Source: Sphingobacterium allocomposti | Lineage (GTDB): Bacteria > Bacteroidota > Bacteroidia > Sphingobacteriales > Sphingobacteriaceae | Assembly (NCBI RefSeq): GCF_008124885.1 | Contig: NZ_VNHX01000016.1 | Location: 46,297-110,296, forward strand | Direction: 5' to 3' | Length of the DNA: 64,000 bases | Shown: one piece after another, positions 17,169 through 23,521 of the stretch | How positions within the stretch are numbered: position 1 is the stretch's first letter | Layout: every line of letters begins with the position of its first letter | Notes under the pieces: generated by a model | The model's input: only the letters and a program-made list of their open reading frames with translations | The model's database searches: none | Told to the model about the DNA's origin: nothing | Program-made: the position numbers and the translations under genes

Positions 17169-17594
17169 CTAGATAATTTGAGAGTTGTCGGTTTTCATCG
17201 GATCTGTTCCCGGCTGCACGACCGGATCGCGGTCTATTTTCGTTTCCTGTGTTGTGGATCTGTTGATGTCGATGTCGCTGTCGGGGTCTATCTCGTCGAT
17301 ATCGGGCGTGGGCGCTTCCAAGGGGTCAGTTTCGGGCTGTTCTATAGGCTCATTCTCTTCGATTTCGTCGATGTCCGGGGTTTCTCTTTCGATCGGGTCG
17401 ACCTCGGGTCTGTCCGGTGGCAGGTTTTCTACACGTTCACCGGCGTCGGGAAGCGGCTCTTCTTCGGGCTGTCCTTCGCCAACGGAATCATTCGTATTGT
17501 TGTAATGACCCGGCATGTCTGGGAAGGGTTCTATCAAGGCAAATGCGATGATCGGACCTCGTCTGTCATTCGCTGTGTTGTTTGTTATTTTCAT
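17169..17594 (-). CDS. Acidic, repeat-containing protein at the head of the heptose operon
   Basis: The 141-aa protein is dominated by Asp, Glu and Pro. From about residue 58 onwards it repeats a block of roughly 25 residues: DPIERETPDIDEIEENEP and then DPLEAPTPDIDEIDPDSD, sharing T-P-D-I-D-E-I. The N-terminus (MKITNNTANDRRGPIIAFAL) is not a signal peptide. No enzyme motif is visible; it is probably disordered and could bind cations or a partner. It lies 13 bases before the GT gene on the same strand. The frame on the opposite strand here is a Ser/Gly-rich shadow. Confidence 0.65.
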   Translation of the reverse strand: MKITNNTANDRRGPIIAFALIEPFPDMPGHYNNTNDSVGEGQPEEEPLPDAGERVENLPPDRPEVDPIERETPDIDEIEENEPIEQPETDPLEAPTPDIDEIDPDSDIDINRSTTQETKIDRDPVVQPGTDPMKTDNSQII

Positions 17595-17648
17595 AGTTCT
17601 TTATTTATGTGCCAAAAGAACGGTCTCACCAAGGGGATAGTTCCATAG

Positions 17649-17656
17649 GTAAATAC
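17649..17656. promoter_or_regulatory. Candidate regulatory octamer GTAAATAC inside palindrome
   Basis: The octamer lies within TAGGTAAATACCTA, a nearly complete palindrome, 55 bases upstream of the acidic-protein gene (minus strand) and about 210 bases before the MFS gene. The same octamer recurs before other stress-type genes of this window. Role inferred. Confidence 0.3.
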
Positions 17657-17863
17657 CTAAAAACAAGTTTTAATACGATTTTATGCTGTAATCCGTTGTT
17701 TGATAGCTGTTTGTGTGTTTATGTTGTCCGTATTTTTTCAAGGTGTCCTATAAACACGGGCGTGAGTCCTACTTTGGGGCACCGGTAGAAATACTTGATT
17801 GTTGTCGGCTGGCAATCAACTTTTTCTGTGCGGCGTTCAACAGAGAAAGTTGATAGATGAAAG

Positions 17864-19339
17864 ATGTTAAAACCTAAACTACACTTACAGCGCGAAGAGG
17901 TGGAGCGGGGGCTCCGGATGATCATCGTGGATGGGCTGGGCTCGGAGGTTGTGGTGTGTCTTACGAGCGGCGCCTTCTTGGTGGGGCTCGCCATTATGTT
18001 GGGCGCCTCTAACTTTCAGATCGGTCTGTTGGCGGCTTTTCCTACGCTTACGAATCTGACGCAGGTCTTCTCTGTCATGCTTATCAGGGCATATCCCAAC
18101 AGGCGGGTGATCACTGTTTTTTCGCTGATGTTGGCGAGGCTACCCCTGTGCTTCGTCGGGCTGCTGCTATATATAGGAGATGGCATCGGCGTGCATATGT
18201 TGCTGTTGTTGATGTTCGTTCATTACCTGTTTAGCTCGCTGGCCGGCGCGGGGTGGAATTCGTGGGTAAAAGATCTGGTTCCTGAAGAGCGGCTGGGACG
18301 ATATTTTTCAAAGCGAAGCCGGTATATGCAGACGACCAATATCGTGTTGAGCCTGGCGGTTGCCTGGATTGTCGACGCCGTCGGCAGCGGTAATCCGGAG
18401 CGTCTTCCGTATCTATATGGCATTTATTTTCTGGTTGCGGGCATCACCGGCTTGCTGGGGGCCTATTTTCTTTCAAAGGCACCCGAGCCACAGTCGTTCT
18501 TCACTGCGGGTAATCTGCTAAAACTTCTGGAGCTTCCCTTGCGCGATGACAACTTCCGCCGGCTACTTTGGTTTAATGGAGCATGGGTGTTCGCCATTAA
18601 TCTTGCTATTCCGTTTTTCTCGGTGTTCCTGCTTAAAAGCTTAGGGTTGTCGATGACTGCGGTCATTCTGCTGACCGTGGTCGGACAGGTATTTAGCGTC
18701 CTGACGATACAGCTGTGGGGCAAATTATCGGACAAATATAGTAACAAAAGCATCATAAGCCTGGCGGCTCCTATTTATATTTTATGTATTCTATGTTGGA
18801 TTTTTGTGGGCATCTATTCCAGAACCGCGTTGAACATTATGCTGTTATTTCTGCTATATATGTTTACCGGCGTGTCGACCGCGGGAATTAACCTGGCCCT
18901 GACGAATATTGGGCTGAAGCTTGCTCCGAAGACCGATGCTGTTGTGTATATATCGATCAAGAATATTGTAACGGCCTTTTTCTCTTCAATGGGGCCGATT
19001 GTCGGGGGGTGGCTCGCCGACTTCTTTGCGGTGCGCGAGCTGCGGATTACCATCGAGTGGATCAGCCCCGGTATCCGGGAGGCAGTGAAGCTGATTTACC
19101 TTCATGAGTGGAACTTTCTTTTCCTCATTGCTGCTGTTCTAGCCTTTTTCTCGTTGCGTCTGCTGGGCCGGATAAAGGAAAACGGCGAGGTTGGACATAT
19201 GCTGGTGAAACGTATTATGAAGACGCGTTTCAAGAGCAATATGAAGGAGGCGTTCATTATTGGCAACCTCATGACCTGGCACAGCCAGATAAGGGCGATA
19301 TTGCGCAGAAAAACTACGGACGGGGGGGTGAAAGCCTAA
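17864..19339 (+). CDS. Major facilitator superfamily transporter
   Basis: The 491-aa membrane protein has about twelve hydrophobic segments and an MFS-like arrangement: GLLAAFPTLTNLTQVFS in the first helices, a Gly-rich GAGWNSWVKDLVPEERLG loop corresponding to the motif between helices 4 and 5, and a central cytoplasmic region around residues 215-235. A basic C-terminal tail of about 50 residues follows the last helix (from LLGRIKENGEVGHM). It resembles MFS proteins of unknown substrate that are common in Bacteroidota. It is divergent from the heptose operon and upstream of the PncC-like gene. Confidence 0.85.
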   Translation: MLKPKLHLQREEVERGLRMIIVDGLGSEVVVCLTSGAFLVGLAIMLGASNFQIGLLAAFPTLTNLTQVFSVMLIRAYPNRRVITVFSLMLARLPLCFVGLLLYIGDGIGVHMLLLLMFVHYLFSSLAGAGWNSWVKDLVPEERLGRYFSKRSRYMQTTNIVLSLAVAWIVDAVGSGNPERLPYLYGIYFLVAGITGLLGAYFLSKAPEPQSFFTAGNLLKLLELPLRDDNFRRLLWFNGAWVFAINLAIPFFSVFLLKSLGLSMTAVILLTVVGQVFSVLTIQLWGKLSDKYSNKSIISLAAPIYILCILCWIFVGIYSRTALNIMLLFLLYMFTGVSTAGINLALTNIGLKLAPKTDAVVYISIKNIVTAFFSSMGPIVGGWLADFFAVRELRITIEWISPGIREAVKLIYLHEWNFLFLIAAVLAFFSLRLLGRIKENGEVGHMLVKRIMKTRFKSNMKEAFIIGNLMTWHSQIRAILRRKTTDGGVKA

Positions 19340-19439
19340 GAATAGATACGGGTTTGCAACTGGTTAAATACCTGTATTTAAATTTTGTACAACGATCCTG
19401 GCCGAAACGCTCTTCTATTTGGGAAACATCAAAAGAATT

Positions 19440-19970
19440 ATGCAAACAATGACGGCTCCGCTGCAAACTGCACATATTAATACGGAAATGTTGGACCGCT
19501 GTGGCGAATTTCTCAAAGAACACGGTCTGAAACTGCTGTGTGCCGAGAGCATGACCGCGGGATTTCTCGGAAGCCTGTGGGCGATGGAGGTTCATAGTGG
19601 TGATTATTTTTTGGGATCGATGGTGACGTACGATGACGTAGCGAAGAACTACCTCTTGTCTGTCCCTCCGTCTAAGATAAAAAAATATTGCGCCGAGTCG
19701 GCTGTCGTTACCCTGCGGATGCTGGACGGGCTGCGGCAGCGCATCCCGGAGGCCGATGTGTTGGTTAGCATTACGGGGCTTGCATTTAAAAGCACAAACG
19801 AAAAACAGCGCAGACCGGTAGGGACAGTATATTATGCTTTTCAATACCATCAGGAAAAAGTGATTTATCGAAAAGCGTTTTCAGGCGACGCCGGCGGTAT
19901 CTTTATTGCAACCTGTAACGCCGTCCTGGACGACCTATACGGTTGGCTGACAAATGTTGTGGCAGCCTAG
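19440..19970 (+). CDS. CinA C-terminal domain protein (PncC-like nicotinamide-nucleotide amidohydrolase)
   Basis: The protein of about 176 aa is a free-standing CinA C-terminal domain. Family members deamidate NMN to nicotinate mononucleotide. LLCAESMTAGFLGSLWA corresponds to the conserved CAES-x-T-G-G loop with the catalytic Ser, and YDDVAKNYLLSVP retains the Lys of the A-K-x-x-L-L-G/S-V block. The next conserved motif, normally S-G-I-A-G-P, reads SITGLAF, so the pocket is divergent and activity is uncertain. Start 19440 is an ATG; the frame extends to a TTG at 19419. No N-terminal MoaB-like CinA domain is present. Confidence 0.78.
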   Translation: MQTMTAPLQTAHINTEMLDRCGEFLKEHGLKLLCAESMTAGFLGSLWAMEVHSGDYFLGSMVTYDDVAKNYLLSVPPSKIKKYCAESAVVTLRMLDGLRQRIPEADVLVSITGLAFKSTNEKQRRPVGTVYYAFQYHQEKVIYRKAFSGDAGGIFIATCNAVLDDLYGWLTNVVAA

Positions 19971-20056
19971 GCTGACGTCGACGAAGGCGTCCCTGGAAAA
20001 AAAAAAATGGAACAGTAGTAATAGTTAATAAATGGTTTAATCAAAACAGACATCGT

Positions 20057-20299
20057 ATGGAAAATTTAGAAAAGAACGTCAATGCAAAGGAAGGCGAAAT
20101 GACCAAGGAAATCGAAAGCAAGACAGCGCAGGTGCCTTCTAAGGTATATCTATGTACTGCAATTGCAGCTATGGCCGCGTCAGCGACATTGAAATGTATG
20201 GGGCATAAGCATACTGCATTGTTCATAGGCCAATGGGTAGCTCCGTTCTTGTTGTTCGGAATTTATAATAAGATCGTGAAAACCCAGGGACACGACTAA
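20057..20299 (+). CDS. Small membrane protein, 80 aa
   Basis: The protein has a charged N-terminal segment of about 25 residues followed by two hydrophobic helices (VYLCTAIAAMAASATL and FIGQWVAPFLLFGIYNKI) separated by a short His/Lys turn (GHKHTA). I do not know its function. Similar short two-helix proteins sit in stress gene groups of related bacteria as far as I recall, but that is not proven here. It is upstream of the DUF4142 gene on the same strand. Confidence 0.6.
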   Translation: MENLEKNVNAKEGEMTKEIESKTAQVPSKVYLCTAIAAMAASATLKCMGHKHTALFIGQWVAPFLLFGIYNKIVKTQGHD

Positions 20300-20376
20300 T
20301 TCATTGTCAGAAGAGTGCGAGGCTGTTCCGTCGGGGCTGTCTCCGCTTTTGGCTAACATCAAAATAAGGAGGAAAG

Positions 20377-20949
20377 ATGAGGAGATATATTAAGCGAAGT
20401 ATCATTGTACTATGTGCAATTGCATGCCGGCTGGGAGTGCAGGCACAGACGGAAACGTTACCGGATAGTACGGACCAGCGTTTTGTCGACATGGCGGTAA
20501 GTTCGAACAGATTTGAAGTAGCCGCGGGCAGCCAGGCGCTGGAACGCTCGGATGACGCTGCCGTTAAGCAGTTTGGACAGATGCTTGTAACCGATCACGC
20601 AAAGGTGCTCGACGAATTGGAGAAGGCGGCGGTAGCGAAGAAGCTTGTTATACCAGATGCCATGAACGAGAGTCATGCTGCCATTCTTAAGTCAATGGGC
20701 GAATTATCTGGAAACGATTTCAATAAAGCCTTCAAAGAGGTGATGATTAAGTCGCACGAGGACGCGATTGCTTTATTTGAGCAGGCGGCACGTGGGTCGA
20801 ACGATCCGGAGCTTAGAAGCTGGGCGGCGGGGAAAATCCCTTCGCTAAAGAATCATTTGGAGCAGGCTAAAGCACTGCCGGTGTCCGGCGGAACTGCGGA
20901 CAGGCCGACCACGTCGCCCCGTGTAGACTCCGTTAAAACTTTAAAGTAG
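20377..20949 (+). CDS. DUF4142 domain protein, exported
   Basis: The 190-aa protein has a signal peptide (MRRYIKRSIIVLCAIACRLG, cleavage near VQAQ) followed by the DUF4142 helical domain. Typical elements are FVDMAVSSNRFEVAAGSQAL, the pattern VKQFGQMLVTDHAK with its conserved histidine, and the later helix SHEDAIALFEQAARG. Members are ferritin-like periplasmic proteins often found with stress genes. A strong ribosome-binding site (AAGGAGGAAAG) directly precedes the ATG. The next gene starts 6 bases after its stop. Confidence 0.85.
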   Translation: MRRYIKRSIIVLCAIACRLGVQAQTETLPDSTDQRFVDMAVSSNRFEVAAGSQALERSDDAAVKQFGQMLVTDHAKVLDELEKAAVAKKLVIPDAMNESHAAILKSMGELSGNDFNKAFKEVMIKSHEDAIALFEQAARGSNDPELRSWAAGKIPSLKNHLEQAKALPVSGGTADRPTTSPRVDSVKTLK

Positions 20950-20954
20950 ACATT

Positions 20955-21200
20955 ATGGGAACGAAAGTAGAAAACGAGGTAAACGGATTAGGCGAAAAAG
21001 AGAAGAAGAAAAAGGGCGATACATATCAGGAACTGGGAAGCGTCGTGGAGAAAACGGAGCGGACGAAAGCGGCTGACGCTGAGGCTGGCGTGGATCCACA
21101 GGGTGAGCAGCTGAACGATATGCCCAACGATCCGACAGACCGTCCTAAGGAGGAAGTTAAGTGGGAAGGTGAATCGAGTGGAAAAACCGGAAAGGAATAG
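20955..21200 (+). CDS. Highly charged small hypothetical protein, 81 aa
   Basis: The protein is hydrophilic and Lys/Glu-rich (EVNGLGEKEKKKKGDTYQEL), with a Pro/Asp-rich middle (LNDMPNDPTDRPKEEVKW). No domain, signal peptide or membrane helix is visible. It is probably disordered, of the type seen among hydrophilin-like stress proteins. It lies between the DUF4142 and CsbD genes on the same strand with a 5-base gap to the former, suggesting cotranscription. Confidence 0.6.
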   Translation: MGTKVENEVNGLGEKEKKKKGDTYQELGSVVEKTERTKAADAEAGVDPQGEQLNDMPNDPTDRPKEEVKWEGESSGKTGKE

Positions 21201-21278
21201 TAGAGGACGCTGCCAATATGTACATATGAAATAATTGTTTAACATCGTTCTTAGCATAGAACACAATAAGGAGGAAAT

Positions 21279-21467
21279 ATGAGTGAATTAACTTGGAAAG
21301 GCCGTTGGAACGAGCTAAAAGGAAAAGTAAAACAAGAATATGCCGATCTTACAGATGATGATCTGCTATATGCTGAAGGGAAGGAAGATGAATTGCTTGG
21401 CAGATTGCAGAAGAAGACCGGAAAGACACGAGACGAAGTCGAAAGCTGGCTGAACAATTTAGAATGA
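21279..21467 (+). CDS. CsbD-family stress protein, 62 aa
   Basis: The sequence matches the CsbD family along its length: [19 protein letters not shown] at the start (the W-x-x-x-K-G-K pattern), [20 protein letters not shown] in the middle, and [12 protein letters not shown] at the end. CsbD was first found as a general-stress protein in Bacillus subtilis; its mode of action is unknown. A strong ribosome-binding site (AAGGAGGAAAT) precedes the ATG, consistent with high expression. A clear terminator follows. Confidence 0.92.
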   Translation: MSELTWKGRWNELKGKVKQEYADLTDDDLLYAEGKEDELLGRLQKKTGKTRDEVESWLNNLE

Positions 21468-21504
21468 TGCGAGTGGATCGACATGGTCCGATAATTCAGT
21501 TCGG

Positions 21505-21540
21505 AGAATGCCAACCAATTTTGTGTTGGCATTTTCTTTT
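21505..21540 (+). terminator. Rho-independent terminator after csbD-like gene
   Basis: GAATGCCAA and TTGGCATTTTC form a stem of about 9-10 base pairs with a small loop, ending in TTTTCTTTT. It ends the DUF4142-charged protein-CsbD unit and overlaps the end of the convergent topoisomerase gene. Confidence 0.85.
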
Positions 21541-22582
21541 AGTCCTTTTTACATAAAATTCGGAATAGCCGGTTGGTAAGCTGCGTAGCGCTCGGCGCTG
21601 TTCCTCTTTTTTGATGGTAGCGTATCCAGCTGTCGAGATTCTGTTGCTCATATTCGCTAAGGATGCAGGGGTGGATGTAGTGGCTCTTGGTTACGGCCCT
21701 GGTGTTCCCCAATGTTTGGGCAACTTTGTCGATGACATGCAGCATATTTTTCTTCCGCTCCGTCAGGGTGGCAGGAAGCGGCATCTCGACCATGCCCGTC
21801 AGGGCGAGGAGGCAACCGTTCCATGTCCGGAAATTTTTGCAGGTAACATCGAGCGACATTGCTTCTTTTAAGTAGTTGTTGATGTCGCCTGATTCGAGCT
21901 GTTTGACCGTGCCGTCGGCGTCGTAGTACTGGAACAGACGCTGACCGGGAATTTCCTTCACCTGCATCAGCAATTTAACCAGGGATTTTTCCTTTAGGTA
22001 GGTCTGTTGCAGTACTCCTTTCTTGCCGATAAACTTGAAGAAGATCCGGTTGGTGTCGACCTGCTTGGCATGTTTATTCCGCAAAGTAGTGAGGCCATAC
22101 GAGCCATTGGCTTTTTCATACGCACGATTGCCCGCACGGAAGGAGGTTTCGCCCATGATCGCGACGGCAAGGGCACATACTTTATCACGGTCGAAAGTGC
22201 GCTTGCGGAGATCCTTTTTTATACGATTTTTTAACAATGGAAGACGTTTGCCGAAGTCGACCAGCTGTGTGAACTTTTTCTCGCTCCGCAGCAGGGCCCA
22301 TTTGGGATGGTATCGATACTGTTTACGACCTTTGGCATCGATTCCGGTAGCTTGTAGGTGGCCATTTGGCGACGGACATATCCACACGTTTTGCCAGGCG
22401 GGGGGAATGACGAGTGAACGGATCCGTTTTAGCGTCTGCTCGTTGGTGATGCGGGTGCCATTCTGGTCTGCATAATAGACATCCTGTCCGTCGTTTAAAC
22501 GGCGGTATCCATTTCCGGCGCAGCTCACATAGCGAAGGCCGGCTTCCTGTATGGCGGTTAATTCTACCTCTTCGGCGTCCAT
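21539..22582 (-). CDS. Type IB DNA topoisomerase (poxvirus-like)
   Basis: The 347-aa enzyme relaxes DNA supercoils by single-strand nicking through a 3'-phosphotyrosine. An N-terminal beta domain (VIPPAWQNVWICPSPNGHLQ) precedes the catalytic domain, in which GNRAYEKANGSYGLTTLRNKHA carries a conserved Arg/Lys pair, LKEAMSLDVTCKNFRTW another Arg, and TKSHYIHPCIL the active-site tyrosine near residue 301. The length is typical for bacterial members. It is followed upstream by a small SAP/Rho_N-like gene 6 bases away on the same strand, so the two form an operon. Confidence 0.92.
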   Translation of the reverse strand: MDAEEVELTAIQEAGLRYVSCAGNGYRRLNDGQDVYYADQNGTRITNEQTLKRIRSLVIPPAWQNVWICPSPNGHLQATGIDAKGRKQYRYHPKWALLRSEKKFTQLVDFGKRLPLLKNRIKKDLRKRTFDRDKVCALAVAIMGETSFRAGNRAYEKANGSYGLTTLRNKHAKQVDTNRIFFKFIGKKGVLQQTYLKEKSLVKLLMQVKEIPGQRLFQYYDADGTVKQLESGDINNYLKEAMSLDVTCKNFRTWNGCLLALTGMVEMPLPATLTERKKNMLHVIDKVAQTLGNTRAVTKSHYIHPCILSEYEQQNLDSWIRYHQKRGTAPSATQLTNRLFRILCKKD

Positions 22583-22588
22583 GTGTGG

Positions 22589-22837
22589 TTAATGGTTTCG
22601 GATGGCATCTATAAGTTCGGACTTCTTCATTTTATGACGGCCTTTGATGCCGATTTTTTTTGCTTCTTCTAAAAGCTGATCTTTAGATAGGTAGTCGAGG
22701 TCGCTCGCTTTCCCGCCCTTGCGGCCCGCAGCCGGAGTGTTCGAGATACGTGCCGCTTTTTCTTTGCTCATACCTTTTTCGCGGAGTGCCTCGTATTTAG
22801 CATCATCCTTGATCTGTTTGCCATGATTTTTAGCCAT
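22589..22837 (-). CDS. Small basic protein with Rho_N/SAP-like motif
   Basis: The protein of about 82 residues has a basic N-terminal half (KNHGKQIKDDAKYEALREKG, then GMSKEKAARISNT) and a C-terminal helix-extended-helix motif (LSKDQLLEEAKKIGIKGRHK then KKSELIDAIRNH) of the type found at the N-terminus of Rho and in SAP domains. It probably binds nucleic acid. It is the first gene of a two-gene operon with topoisomerase IB. ATG 22837 (MAKNHG) is preferred to 22843. Confidence 0.78.
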   Translation of the reverse strand: MAKNHGKQIKDDAKYEALREKGMSKEKAARISNTPAAGRKGGKASDLDYLSKDQLLEEAKKIGIKGRHKMKKSELIDAIRNH

Positions 22838-22847
22838 AACCATATGA

Positions 22848-22940
22848 TTTTAAGTGAAACAATGCACCAGTAGCACATCGGATTATCTGGTATCTTCACC
22901 TAAAGAACGTGTAGCCTGGAAATTCGTTTTAAGTGAAACA
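22848..22940. repeat. Direct repeat of 14 bp upstream of the Rho_N/topoisomerase operon
   Basis: TTTTAAGTGAAACA occurs at 22848-22861 and again at 22927-22940, 79 bases apart. Both copies lie in the region upstream of the minus-strand operon and the plus-strand 60-aa gene. They may be regulator half-sites. Confidence 0.4.
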
Positions 22941-23064
22941 CGCGTTTTCGTCCTTTTTCCGTGCGCAGGTGTGTTCAATAGTAGGTATAAAACATTATCC
23001 GCACGCTATTTATACCTGTTGTTCGCATGGGGCCGAACATGTACGCCATGATTGGCGTTTTATA

Positions 23065-23072
23065 GTAAATAC
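23065..23072. promoter_or_regulatory. Candidate regulatory octamer GTAAATAC
   Basis: The octamer, followed by CC, lies 60 bases upstream of the ATG at 23125. The same sequence recurs between genes elsewhere in this stress-gene region. Role inferred from recurrence. Confidence 0.3.
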
Positions 23073-23124
23073 CCCGCCAGTGGAGCGTTGGGATAAAACG
23101 GAAGTACTAATTAAATAAAGAGAT

Positions 23125-23307
23125 ATGGAAAATTCAAAAGACATCTACGATCCGGAAGAAGGACAGCGAGACGATACACCCCGTACGGAGGTTCCGAAAC
23201 CTGCGAAGGAGGAAGTCAACGACAAGCCGGCAGGTCTAACGATACACTGGACCATCTTGGTTGCCGTGACTATTTTGGTGATTATTTATTTTATCTATTT
23301 TTTCTAG
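23125..23307 (+). CDS. Single-span small membrane protein, 60 aa
   Basis: The first 38 residues are strongly charged with Pro, Glu and Asp (DPEEGQRDDTPRTEVPKPA). The rest is one hydrophobic helix (WTILVAVTILVIIYFIYFF) that ends at the stop codon, so the protein is probably tail-anchored. Function unknown. It is monocistronic with its own terminator. Confidence 0.65.
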   Translation: MENSKDIYDPEEGQRDDTPRTEVPKPAKEEVNDKPAGLTIHWTILVAVTILVIIYFIYFF

Positions 23308-23370
23308 GACATACAGATTCATTCGGACCGGCGTGGGTGTGTCAGGGCACGGCGTCGATAAGCAGGTACT

Positions 23371-23408
23371 CGGGGTTCTATGCATAGCATGGAGCCCCGC
23401 CCCGTTTT
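23371..23408 (+). terminator. Rho-independent terminator after the 60-aa membrane protein gene
   Basis: CGGGGTTC at 23371 pairs with GAGCCCCG ending at 23399, followed by CCCCGTTTTTA. The stem is GC-rich and the T run short. Confidence 0.6.
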
Positions 23409-23439
23409 TACCGGATAAGAAAGAGTAGCTATCGGGGAT

Positions 23440-23478
23440 AAAAAAAGTCCGTAGGGTATCTGTTGAACTCTACGGACA
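23440..23478 (-). terminator. Rho-independent terminator of the otsAB-GH15 operon
   Basis: On the minus strand GTCCGTAG (23477-23470) pairs with CTACGGAC (23454-23447), followed by a run of seven T. It lies about 45 bases after the GH15 stop codon. Confidence 0.85.
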
Positions 23479-23521
23479 TTGTAAGATAGTATTGTTTGTA
23501 CGTACGTCAGACGCCTCGGTT

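Noticed and set aside
17185..17505. Ser/Gly/Val-rich frame opposite the acidic repeat protein
   Set aside because: It is the mirror of the repeat on the other strand; the minus-strand frame has a better start context and lies in the operon.
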